A stretch of DNA of 64,000 nt, taken from assembly GCA_019022495.1 (NCBI GenBank), contig JAFEKR010000004.1:1984001-2048000 (forward strand), read 5' to 3'. Shown here one piece after another: positions 34,731 to 46,497 of this stretch (its first letter is position 1; every line of letters starts with the position of its first letter). This DNA comes from Epichloe hybrida (Eukaryota > Ascomycota > Sordariomycetes > Hypocreales > Clavicipitaceae). The position numbers were made by a program, and so were the translations under genes. The notes under the pieces were generated by a model. It was not told the origin of the DNA, searched no databases, and saw nothing but the letters and a program-made list of their open reading frames with translations.

Positions 34731-36525
34731 TCATGCCTCGCGGCGTTTTTCTATTGAATAAGCCGCCGAGATCCTCTTCCCAACCATCTCACCACTCCAG
34801 TACGCCCCTGTCGCCGTACCGAGAGCCACAAATGGCGCAGTGTGCTCTCCCGCAAACCAGACTCGCTGGTCTGGGAGTCCCTTCCTCATCGTCTCGACAT
34901 CCTCATCGCCATGTTCTAAGCCGACTTGGAAATTGCAATAACTGCCGAACCCGGCAAGCTCGTCATTGGACCACTCTGTCGTAGAGAACTCTACGGGCTG
35001 GCACTCTTGGGATGCTGCGCAGTAGTTGGGCAGTCGTGAGTAGTACGGATGGAAAAAAGTCTTGAGAAACTCCGTCCTGGCTTCTTGCGTAGTCAAGCGA
35101 GCCAATGTGCTCGTGATGTGCCTTGACTGCTCGCCGAATGTATAGAAGAGAAGTGTCGGATGGGCATTTTGATCTTCTAGGCTGGCGAGTTCGACGGCTG
35201 TCTGGTGCCACTGGTGTGGGTTGGAGTCGGGCGCGTACTTTGGGGCGAGCCATTCTATGAAGCCACGGACTTTTTGGCCCTGATGAGACTTGAGCCAAAA
35301 GGCGTGTGGGAAGCTGATGTAGACCTGGTCTTGGTCAGCCTAGTGAGCGAAGAGGTGGAGTTGCCTGGTTGCTCTCACCTTCTCCAGGCATCCGTAGCCG
35401 ATGGAGTTGATGGCCTGTGTTAGTCGGGGGGGAAGAGCAGGCACAAAGGCGGACGGGTTCCTTTTGAGCCAGCCTAGAGGTGTTGTGACGACTGCTTCGT
35501 CGAATGATAGACTCTCGCCACTGACGAGCTGTATCTCTACTTTACCGCTTTTGTCTGATGGATACCGTATCTGCTTTGCTTCAGAATGAAACCTGATGTC
35601 AGCTCTGGCGAGGGCCGGGGCAGCAACGTGGCCGAGTATCTTCTGATATGTACCGCCACAGAACAGGTTTTCTGATGACGATGATGACGATCAGTGCTTA
35701 TTCCAGAGAAGGAAACGCGGTTTCGCGACATTGTTTGTCCTACCTCCTTCAATGCATTCCTCTAGCCAGAAGTATTTCAGACTTTGACGAGAAATCGGGC
35801 TGCCGACGAAGGAACCCCATATTTCAGCCAAATCCAGCACAATCTCTCGATTCCTTTCAAATTCTGCATCCGTCCCGGGACTGATTTCCGGTATTCTTTC
35901 ATGGAAAAAGTCAAGCAAGCTCTTGTTGACGTCAGTCTCGGCCCCCAAGTCGTTCGAATGCTCGAAAGCCTGCTGCACAACATCCCATACCGTGGTGCTG
36001 TACGTTTTGCCTTCATCACCAGGTAATAGGTCGCCCGCAGAGGTATAAACCCCGGTGTTATCGTCCAATCTTCCCACCGGAGTATTGGTGTTGTTGGCTA
36101 GGTCAAGAATGGGGTTCTCGTCAGTGCCGTGAATCCAATTGGGGCCGAGATCAACCAAGTGACCGTTGGCGAGCATTTGCTGATGAACCCGGCCGCCAAC
36201 GCGGTCTCTAGCTTCCAATATGGTGACCCTGAACCCATTTTGGAGGAGAATGTCTGCACAGCGGAGGCCAGACAGACCGGCACCTACGATGGCGACATGA
36301 GGTTTGGATGCGGAGGAGCATGTACGCTATAGTGAACGGCGATATGAGTGAATGATGCTCATGATGAGTCGGCGTGGTCCTCAATGAAGTGGGAAAGGAG
36401 CGCTGACAAAACCTCAAGCGAATACGATTGACAGAACAGGGCGTTCAAAAAAAAGCATGACGGGTTCCTGCTCCGGCCTACCGTCGGCGGCATACCTTTG
36501 TGAGATTAGATTCCGTCGGCGCCAT
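34731..36525 (-). CDS. Flavin-containing amine oxidase (polyamine-oxidase like)
   Basis: Four exons: 36525-36496, 36326-35744, 35671-35379 and 35324-34731, giving 499 aa, all phases consistent. The Rossmann FAD motif is VAIVGAGLSGLRCADILL (residues 21-38), followed by VTILEARDRVGGR and the substrate-side block LVDLGPNWIHGTDENP. The C-terminal FAD motif is VWFAGEHTAPFVALGTATGA. This set is that of Fms1/polyamine oxidases, which oxidise spermine or spermidine derivatives and release H2O2. No PTS1 is visible at the C-terminus (KRREA), so the protein may be cytosolic. Exon 1 has only ten codons and was chosen because it gives an ATG in good context and a GTATGC donor. Substrate remains inference. 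Confidence 0.9.
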
Positions 36526-37707
36526 GGCTGTGCCATCTGTCAGACTTTCACGGCTGGACCAACTAGAGAGCAAGGCCAATCTGAGGTCCTGGTAGATTCT
36601 GGAGGAGTTGCGTTGGGACGAGCTAGGGCGGCAATTTGAGTGAGCATCCATGACTACCAGAGATGCTGAGATAAGCTTTGTGGGCGGCCGGGATTGGTGA
36701 ACTTGCGCGCCAAATAAAGAACAAAGATCAAGACAAAGAGCCGAGCTGTAAAAGCATCCGTACGCCTATCAAGCGACGGGATCAAGCGACGGGCTCGATG
36801 TTTGTTGAGGCGTGGGCACATGATGGGCGTGTAGGCGTGTAGGCGTGCGGCATGGCCGGCATGGCATGAGACAGGCTGAGCTGTCCAGGGAAGTATGCAT
36901 GGGGCTAGCATAGGCGGAGGAAGGATCTGCAATCTGTGAGGGAAAAGGATGCAGCAACGAGGAAGTCAGATAGATAATGGTCTTGATATAATCGGGTGGC
37001 CACTTGAGTCGGGGGTCATCGATGCTTGCGGGCTCCAATCAAGTTGGCGGCAGGCAGATGGGTAGGATGGGTAGTGTCGCAGGTGGATGGCCAACAAGTC
37101 AGGCCAAGTCAGGCCAAGTCAGGCCAAGTCAGGCCAAGTCAGGTGGTGTTCAGTGTTCAGTGTTCAGCGTTGAAGTCATCACGAGCCCGCATCAATGGGA
37201 GCGCGGGCCCGCTGCAGCAGTCTGCAGCAGTCTGTCGTAGCTCCTGTTGACTCACTGAGAGTACACAAGCTCTGGTCACACTGCCCCGCTGGAGCTCCAT
37301 CTTTTAATGCTCATTAGTACGGACGTAAATGGCTACGGACTGATAATGCTACATGTGCGCCGAGCTTGTTCGCGCCACGGTCGATGCCACCATCGAATTA
37401 TTCGCTTTCGGCACTGCAACTTACGTCCCAACCTTGCCATTACCCGTGCACGATACCACCGATACGAAAATGCAGACTGACTCCGACTAGGATTGGCTCT
37501 GTTGCTTCCAACTTCATCCAGGCAACCGTCCTCTCCCGAACACCCTCCTTGGGCTGGACCCGCAGTATGACTTGCCTCCCCGCGTCTGGCATAGAGCTGG
37601 TCATCTCGTAAGGACTGCGCTTTTTTTCTGCCGGGGAATAGACCACGACTACGTCGGCAAAGCCTACACGGGCCCAAAATTCGAGATACGTCCCGGTAGC
37701 CATCGCC
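36526..37707. other. Divergent intergenic region before ATG2
   Basis: 1.18 kb between the amine-oxidase and ATG2 starts. It holds the 10-bp AAGTCAGGCC array and TACGGAC-type variants around 37318-37340. I see no gene. Confidence 0.6.
37096..37143. repeat. 10-bp tandem repeat AAGTCAGGCC
   Basis: Nearly five perfect adjacent copies upstream of ATG2. Confidence 0.97.
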
Positions 37708-40700
37708 ATGGCGTCGCTGTTCCAGTCCTTCCGGGGCTCCGGCATGCCCAAGCGCCTGCTTCGATATGCCCTCTCACGCCTGGACCTGCTTGATGCCGAG
37801 GCACTCGATATGGATAATCTCGATTTGGCACTGGGAAGAAACACTGTCTTTGAATTCAGAGATGTAGGGATCAAACTAAAAGTATGTTGGTCGTCCTTTC
37901 ACAGAAGCGTTGGTTCTCACGTGCTAATGCGACTACCAATAGAAGCTCCAGAAACTGCTCAGCCTGCCTCCCACGTTCGGTCTCGAGAAAGCCAAGGTCC
38001 TACTGCTTCGTATCACCATACCGATAGACTTCTATACCAGCCCGATAATAGTCGAAGTGGAAGGGGTCGATGTTCGCTTGAAAGTGCTGGGTGACGATGC
38101 CTCCAAGTCAGCCCAGGCATCGAGGACACAGCCACAAGATCCGACATCTTTCGTCCCTAATACGACCGACTTAGCGCAGTCATTCTTGGAACAAGAACCA
38201 ATTTCTGAAAGGAGGCAGCTCGAAAGTGCCTTGGCGGCGGAAACCAACGATTTAGGTGCCTCAGTGGCCGTAAGTGACGATGGGAGTGAAGATGATTCGC
38301 ATTTCGGCACAGGCCAGCAGCTTTCGTTACCCGGTTTCCTCACCGATTTCTTGCAAGGCATTATCGATAGAACCCAGGTCATGATCAGGAATGTTGCGTT
38401 TCAGCTGGAGCTGGAAGTGCCGGCCGAGTTGAATTCGTCAAGACTGGAGCCAGTAACTTTTCAGATCACCATGGGACAGGTCGCGGCAGAGGGAATTACT
38501 TCAGGCGCCGAGACTGGCAATGATGGCTCACCAGCAATAGTCCACCAGGAAGGCAAACGGCATTTGTCTCTCTCAGATATTCGTGCTTGTCTTGTATCCG
38601 AAACCGACGCATTTGCTGGACTGACTCGTTCAACATCAACGGCTTCGCCTTCTCTCGCCTCCTCGCCAGCCATGACACGAAACCTGCCTTCCCGACAAGC
38701 CACCTTTCTCTCCCAGGGGAGTTTTCACGAACAGCCCATGGCGGCACTTCAAGAGAGCTTTCGCGAGCGGCTTTCCGATGATGCCGAGTCCGATGGCTCC
38801 GACTACCCTCTTGCCGATAGCGAGGATGCATTGGCCATTCCATACGATATGTCAGATGTGGAACGTGCTCTAGAGACTGATCCCGAAAACGATCTGGACG
38901 AACCGGGACCATCAACACCCCGAGCATCAACGTACCTCGGCATCCACGACCTGACGCAGTCGTCGGCTCTTTCTCATTCCTCAGTGGCTGATACCGACCG
39001 CCTGTCGCCAATGCAGTCGGAGACTGCTAGCCGACTGCTAGTTAGAGGCATGGCTTCAGATATCCACCACATCGCAAATGTTGAACACCATCATGAAGCT
39101 ACTTTCCCCGATTTGAGCCTGTCTAGCCCCCACAATGAGAGGACTCGCACTCCAAGTTGGCAACCTGGTTCAATAGCTGCGTCTGTGGATGACTTGACTC
39201 AGTCGCACTTGTACACCCACGAAGAAGCAGAGAGCATGTACATGAGCGCCTTCTCGCAAGCTTGTGAGCCTTCAAAGTTTCTGGGCAAGAAAGAATTAGT
39301 GCAACCCGAAAAGTCCGACGAAGGTCAAGAAACTGGGAGAGCCGACAAATATCATGAGGCACTACAATCTCGAATCCTTGAAAGAACTCAAGCCGTTGAT
39401 TCGTCCCCGCAAACGATGGATGAGAAAATGACCGAGGAAACTTCCCCTACAGCAGAAATGAGCCGGCCGGACGACGAGTCCTCTGTGGAGACGAAACCAC
39501 GATCACCAGTGATGCCAGGAGCATGGGATGAGAGTACAGATGATGGCCCCCAGCCTACTGTTGCGGCGGCTCAAAACACCACCGAGCTAGTTCCAGGGTC
39601 TATTGATCAAGCCAAGGCCGAATCTGACACAGACAGCAGCCAGTCATCACCCGCTTTCAGCCGAGCGTCGTTGTTACCATCGAAAGAGGGAAATGCCCTA
39701 GACCCAGCTGATGATCTAGGAGACGATGGCATTGCCACCCCGAAAAGCCCGCCAAAGCTCGTCAAGGAGATACTGCGGCTTGACCATGTTTCGGTGTATA
39801 TCCAATCACAACAACAGCATGTGCATATTCAGGTTGACCGCCCCGAGTCACTAAGTGAGTCCTCGCAGACGTTAGGCCAGTCCTCCATCTACCCACAAGC
39901 GCCAGGAGCATTTTCAATACATAGTTCTTCCTCTCCAAGACATCCGCAGCCCCCGAACAAGGACCCAAGCGACAGCACAGCTTCTGGACAATTGAAAGTG
40001 AAGCTCTCACCAATGATCATCAACTTCGACGCGTCTATCGCCTTTCTCTTGGCCATGGTTGTGGAGAGGCTGCTGAAGGCTGTGAAGAGTGACAAGCCAC
40101 CTGCTGCAAACGAATCAACTTTGGCACCTCGGGACACCAAGTCGGCCCCTGGACCTCGCATTCAAGTAGCCGCCGAAGAAATAACCGTTAATTTCCTGAA
40201 CAGATTGGGTGGGGTGATTAATCATTCGCCGCCTCGCAGAGGTTCCTCGTCTTTTAGCAACGATCAAGAAGTTCTTCTGAACATGACACTAATTGGCCTC
40301 AAAGCTTCGTCTACGCCCTTGGCCGAAAATGCAAGGCTCCCGATGGCAGCGAGCAGAGCTGTCTTGCCGAAACGAGGTGACATACTCACCAAAATTGAAT
40401 TAGAGAAATTCCGTTTCGGTTACGCTAGGGGCGATATACTATCGTTTGACTGTGCCAGACAGATGAGCACCTCCATCAGGGACTCGTTCATTTCAACTGG
40501 CCATGATGCGGGCATCGAAATCCTTCAGTCTGGTGATACGATCAGGACAAGCATAGAAACGCTCCCGCTGGTTGTTCAGATTGACCTGCAGCGTCTTGAT
40601 GAGACTTTTGGCTGGTTTGGCGGCCTAAGTAGCTTTTTGAATATGAGCGCATCTATGACGTCTGGCCCTCCACCGACAACGAAGCCTGTGCATTCTGTGC

Positions 40701-43700
40701 CGTTGCCGAAGCCGAAAGGTGTGCGTTTTGATACCCCCATTGATCCAAAGGACAAGTCAGTGTCCTCACAGAACAAGATAGATCTGCGAATTGGAGGAGC
40801 TTTGATCGAACTTGTCGGAAAGGACTGCAGCGTGGCTGCGGAAACAAGCGCATTGAAGCTCGTGAGTCGAGATGAAGGCATCGGGATTGGATGCAGCAGA
40901 CTGCGAATGTCTGGCCCATACCTCAAGAATTCACTGGCCGACCCGGCCATCACTGCAGAAATTGGAGGGATGAGACTTGAACTCCTCATGGCACCAAAAG
41001 ACACGGATCTCGAAAAGCTGCTAGAGCTCATCATTCCTTCCAAGGTGAAATTTGATCACGAGAATGATGAAGTCATGGTTGACACTCTCTTGCGCCAGAG
41101 GAGAAAGGGATCGGTCTTGCGAGCCACACTCGACGCAGTGAACGTGTCGATCAAGAACATTGCGCAGCTGTCCGCTCTTCCCGCCCTCGGCGAAGAAATA
41201 GGCAAGTTGGCCACCGTGGCGAGATACCTTCCGGAGGATGATCGTCCTGGTTTGCTCACATTGATGCGAGTCCATAAACTGTCTGCCACCTGCGAAATCG
41301 ACGAGAAAATTGGACACATCGACTGCGAGGTTCGAGAAATTGAAGTGGGCCAAATTTCTGTTCCGTCCCTGTTGGCGGTTGCTGTTCATGGCATTCATGT
41401 CCGACGGAACAGAACGGAAGAACTAGTGAGCTCGAGCCTTTTTGAGGGTGCTGTGGAAGAACCGGCCCAAGGCCCGGTTCTCATGGTCCGCATGATTGGA
41501 GACGAAATCGAGCCCATTGTCAAGATGAAGCTGCAGGATCTCAGATTTGAGTACAGGGTCGTCACTATCATGGACTTCCTCGACCTTGGCATGGACGCTA
41601 CGCCCCAAGATTTCGAAGCAGGTCTTGCTGCATCAGTGGCAAACCTCGGTGACCAAGCACATAGCGCCCTTGCGCGACCTTGTCCAACCAACGCCGAGAA
41701 GTCGGCCCCAGCAAGCAGCCCAACTACCGTGGATATTGGGCTGAGGGACTGCGTCATCGGACTGAACCCATACCAGCTGCCTTCAAAGTTGGCCGTAGCC
41801 TTGACTGATGCACATGTCGAAGTCGTGCTACCTCAGAACAACCGGACAAGGGTATCTGTTGGTATCAACAAGGCATCCATTCTCTTGACAGATGATGCCA
41901 GACAGATTGTTGGCGCAGGCGGCGGCGCATCTGGAGCGCCCAGAGCGCGCTCATCGTTGTCTGTCTCTCGGCAAGTTGAAGAGATGTGTGCCCGTGGTTT
42001 TGTCGATATATGCTACATCTCATCGGCCCACGTTGTGGCGTCCATCATCCCAGACCCAGATGGCGAGACCAGAGTTGAAGTCGAAGTACGAGACGATCTG
42101 CTGGTATTGGAGACGTGTGCCGACTCAACCCAGACGCTCATCACGCTCGCGAATGCACTCAAGCCCCCGACACCGCCGGCGAAGGAGAATAAATACAGGA
42201 CCAAGGTGCTCCCGGTCCAGGACTTGCTTGCCTCCATCTCTGCCGAAGCATTTGGGCGACCAGAAGGTGAATATGATTTTGACCAAGACTTTGCTGGCGC
42301 ACAAGAAATGGCTGGTAGCTTCTCCGACGACGAGTTTGGCAGTGAGAGGATGCTCCCCATTGATTCCCGCTTTTACGGCTCACAATCCGGAGGAGTTGAG
42401 CTATTCGATGCGACCAAAAGCATGAGCATGCCTCAAGACGCATTGATGGAGGACACAAATGAAGGGGTCTTGCTGACCGGGTTCGAGCACCCCCAAAGCG
42501 AGCTAGCAGAGAGCACCGGGGATATGTTTATTCACGACAACTTTTATGACCATAATACACCAGAAGAACACACAGCCATGGTGTGGAACTCCAACACGAA
42601 CTCATACGACCGAGCGCCAGTCAGCCTTGTCAAGCGGAGTCCGTTCAAGGTGTCGGTACGCGACGTTCATGTCATTTGGAACCTCTTTGACGGGTATGAC
42701 TGGACAAAGACGCGTGATGTCATCACTAAAGCTGTCGAAGACGTCGAAATCAAGGCGACGGAGCGACAGGCTCGGCGATCCGGCATGCAGAGTTACGAAG
42801 AAGAAATCGAAGACGAAGAAACCATTGGAGACTTTCTATTCAACTCGATCTACATTGGAATCCCGTCCAACCGTGATCCACGGGACCTCACGCGTGCGAT
42901 CAACGAAGGCCTCAACGACAATGCTACAGAAACAGAATCCGTCGCCACCACCACCATGACCATGAATACCAACCGGACTGCTCGGCGCACTCGTGCCAAG
43001 TCCAAAAAGCGGCTTCGTCTGAACCGCAGCAAACACCACAAGATCACATTCGAGCTCCAGGGAGTCAATGCAGACCTGGTTCTGTTCCCACGCGAAACAG
43101 GCGAGACAGTCAGTAGCCTTGACGCCCGAGTGGAGCACTTTGACATCTTCGACCACGTACCTACGTCAACGTGGAAGAAGTTTGTAACCTATGACCAAGA
43201 CCATGGGGAGCGCGAGATGGGCACCAGCATGATCCATGTCGAGCTGCTCAATGTCAAGCCAATTCCTCAACTTGCGGCGTCGGAAATGGTGGTTCGAGCC
43301 ACCGTGCTACCGCTCCGGCTTCACGTGGACCAGGACGCGTTGGATTTCATCACTCGTTTTTTTGAGTTCAAAGACGAAAAGGTACCAGTGCATGCTTCGC
43401 CAAGCGACATTCCATTTGTCCAACGAGCAGAGGTCATGGACATTCCGGTCAAGTTGGACTTCAAGCCGAAGAGAGTCGACTACGGCGGTCTTCGATCCGG
43501 CCACACGACAGAATTCATGAACTTTATTGTTCTCGAGGAGTCTCGCATGGTTCTACGCCATGTCATCATTTACGGCGTAGCGGGCTTTGACAGATTAGGC
43601 AAGACGTTGAATGACGTTTGGATGCCGGATGTCCAGACAAACCAGCTGCCGGGGGTCATTGCTGGATTGGCACCGGTGCGATCATTGGTCAACATCGGTA

Positions 43701-44318
43701 GCGGCTTCAAAGATTTGGTCGAGATTCCCCTGCGAGAGTACCAGAAAGATGGCAGAGTCATCCGAAGCATCTCCAAGGGAGCTGTCGCGTTCGCCCGCAC
43801 CACAGGTACGGAGCTAGTCAAGCTTGGTGCGAAGCTCGCCGTGGGGACGCAGTATGCTCTCCAGGGAGCCGAAGACTTGCTCACCGAAGGCGGGAAACCT
43901 GAGGGCAACTGGGAAGAGGACGACTCGGACCCCGAGGACAAGAAGCAGATCTCTCTGTACGCGGATCAACCAACAGGCGTGCTGCAAGGTATCCGTGGGG
44001 GATTCAGGTCGCTGACGCGAGATGTGAACTTGGCTCGAGATGCCATCATCGCAGTACCTGGTGAAGTCATGGCAACGCAGTCAGCAGCAGGTGCAGCCAA
44101 GGCGGTGTTGAACAGGGCACCAACTATTATATTCCGTCCCGCCGTTGGAGTCACCAAGGTGATCGGGCAGACGCTCATGGGAGCAACGAATGCGATAGAC
44201 CAGGATAACAGGAGGCGTATAGGCGAGGTGAGTCTGGCACAGAATCAACCCCCCCCCTCCCCCCCCCTCCCCTAATACAATGCATGTGCTAATTTGAATA
44301 CAGAAATACAAGCATTGA
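37708..44318 (+). CDS. ATG2: Autophagy-related lipid-transfer protein Atg2
   Basis: Three exons: 37708-37881, 37943-44227 and 44304-44318, giving 2157 aa. The N-terminus ([20 protein letters not shown], then [17 protein letters not shown]) is the chorein-type lipid-transfer entrance of Atg2. A long Ser/Glu-rich disordered insert follows (about 110-680). The Atg2 central signature is at about residues 1620-1655 ([20 protein letters not shown]). The conserved C-terminal region (about 1920-2045) has [20 protein letters not shown] and the amphipathic stretch [20 protein letters not shown]. The protein bridges ER and phagophore with Atg9/Atg18. The last exon codes only for Lys-Tyr-Lys-His and was added because exon 2 ends in a GTGAGT donor before a C-rich noncoding run. 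Length is normal for the family. Confidence 0.95.
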
Positions 44319-44896
44319 GCATACATCAAATCAAGCAAAGGAAACGTATATGAGAAAGGACAGACGGACAAGTTTTCTGCGGTTCTTTTTGTGCATTAGG
44401 TTGGCGTTTATTGTCATGATTATTATTTTTGGCCTGGCAGCTTAGGCTGAATCCGAAGTTTATGCAACGCGATAAGACTGGCGACACGAAGAGGAAGAAG
44501 AGGCGTCATGACGAACTTGACGTTTTATCATGTATAATAACCGCGAACAAGATTGTGGAAGCATCTTATTATATTTTTAGACTCGCGTATGGGCAAGATC
44601 CCAGATTCATGACGCAGAAGTGCAGAAGTTTTTATGTTTGGAGAAAAAAAAAAAAAAATCATGGCAATTTTGTTTGGCAGTAGTTTCATCTACATCCATC
44701 TTTTTCCCTTTCCTTTCCTTCCTTTTCGGCTCGGTTCTTGTCTCTTGTCATCATCACATCATCGCCACATTAAAGTAGGCATAATTTGCATACTAGAAAT
44801 GATTGACTGACACCAAGAACGCGCCTGGTTCCTTGCGCCGTAGGTAAAGGTCAATCGTGACAAATGACGGAAGCAAACCCACCACATCATGTCACT
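44319..44896. other. Convergent intergenic region
   Basis: 578 bp between the ATG2 and glycosyltransferase stop codons; A/T-rich 3' UTR-like sequence, no gene. Confidence 0.6.
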
Positions 44897-45937
44897 TCAT
44901 ATGTCGGGAATGCCCAGCTCCCTCTCCTCCCTGACCCTCCGATTATTCGCGTCAACCCACCACGCATGCGTTTCGTCACTACTACTCCCCGTCCACGCCG
45001 CCCGCTCGTCCAGCTCCTGCCACGGCTTGGGACTCAGTATGAAGTGCACGTTCTTGACCCTGTCGTCCCTCCAGATGGCGCCGTGCACGGCCTCGGCCCT
45101 CATCGTCTTGAGCGCATTGTACACGTACGGCAGGGCCGCCCACCGCCCCCTGTACAGGTCGGCGAGGAGGTCCTGGTCCGGGAACGTGTACCCGCCCCCG
45201 TGGGAGTCGACGCGCGCCAGAATCTCGTCGAACAGCGCGACCGACGGCCTCACGACCAGCAGCCCGCTGTTCAGGAGGCCCAGGCCGAGCGTCGGGTCGG
45301 CGCCCTCGGTCTGCGCCCTCTCCGGGTCGCCGTGCTGGGACGTGAATGCGCAGTTGGCGGGGACCCAGTCGCGAGGGTAGTGCTTCCTGCCGAGGGGGTT
45401 GCAGACGCAGGCGTGCGACGCGGCGAACAGCCTGGTTGTGGCGTCCAGCTCGAGATCCATCAGCTCGTCCATGTTGGCGAGGACCACCATGTCCGAGTCG
45501 AGGTGGACGACGCGCGTGAACTGCGTGAGGCGGAACACGATGAGCTTGGTCCAGCAGTCGTTAAGCGGGGGTCCTGCTCGTAGCGCTTGCCGGAACGGGG
45601 GGTCAGCAGCGGCACGGCCAGGCTGGGGATGTGGCGCGCCGAGAGGGCCTGGAGGGCCGACGCTGGCAGGGACGGCGGGTAGAGTGCTACGAGGGGGTAC
45701 CTCGTCTTGACGGCGCGGAGGGAGTGCGAGAGCGTCACGAGCCCGGGGAGGTACGAGCTGTTGGTGATGAGGGTGACCCAGACTTTTTTTTTTTTTTTTT
45801 TTCCGTGTGTTAGTTTGGGAGTTTGGGAGTTGGGGGGCGAGCGAGGAAGTGGAACCTTTACCTTTGTCTGACTTGATGGGCGTGGACTCCGTGGACTCCG
45901 CGGACTCCGTGGACTCTATGGAGGACGGTTCTGCCAT
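44897..45937 (-). pseudogene. GT8-family glycosyltransferase (glycogenin-like) with a one-base frameshift
   Basis: Exon 1 is 45937-45862 and the main exon 45782-44897. The start MAEPSSIESTESAESTEST comes from a 9-bp repeat (GGACTCCGY). The first part of the main exon reads VWVTLITNSSYLPGLVTLSHS...KRYEQDPRL. Near 45561-45570 the reading must shift by one base to continue NDCWTKLIVFRLTQF and then HLDSDMVVLANMDEL, which carries the metal-binding DxD motif of GT8. The rest is typical: FAASHACVCNP, GLGLLNSGLLVVRPS, FPDQDLLADLY, LPYVYNALKTMR. Both halves are well conserved, so the break is either a recent one-base loss or an assembly error. If intact it would be about 320 aa and transfer a sugar from a UDP-sugar. 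The acceptor side of its intron is 19 A followed by G, with no pyrimidine tract. Confidence 0.8.
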
Positions 45938-46497
45938 GATGAGGTTTAGAGGGAGGACGAGTACGGAGTACTGGTGCGATATATCATCACAATAATACGT
46001 TATGGCAATGTTGGGATGACGCTGGCTTTTTTCCCCATGAGATCGGCGGATCGAGTTGCAGAGCGGGGCTCTTCCACAGTCTTCCACACACGGCAGGGAT
46101 ATCGGCATATCGGGATCGGCAAATCGATTATAATAAAGAGTCGGCGGGATGGCCCGTGAATGACATTGCGCATTGCACTTCAAAGTGCATTTTACTGGCC
46201 ATGGCCACACAATCATTCGTCATAGAAACATATTTCCCTATCCTGATCCTAATGGCACTTCAAACGCCACGTTTCATAAACCTAAACAAGAACGATATCA
46301 TCAACCGTGCACAAGCCTGCTTCTCCACATGAATGGCGTGTGCTTCCAAATGGGAAAAAAGTACGAAACAGAACGAGGGAGAAAAAAAAAAAATCCTCAA
46401 ATCGCCGCGTAGTAGGCATGCCACTGCTTCCTATTCATACATGGGTATAATCCAGAATCCAAGTTTGCAAGCAGAATAAAAGAGCACCTCGACGTCT
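45938..46497. other. Intergenic region between the chitin synthase stop and the GT8 start
   Basis: 560 bp, with a TACGGAGTA motif at 45962-45970, 25 bp upstream of the GT8 start codon. No gene. Confidence 0.6.

Noticed and set aside
44864..45583. 239-codon plus-strand frame
   Set aside because: High-GC shadow antisense to the GT8 glycosyltransferase, whose conserved motifs fix the coding strand.
45691..45720. A 23-nt or shorter intron in the GT8 gene to repair the frame
   Set aside because: GT...AG pairs that would restore the frame give introns far below the usual fungal minimum and remove conserved residues.
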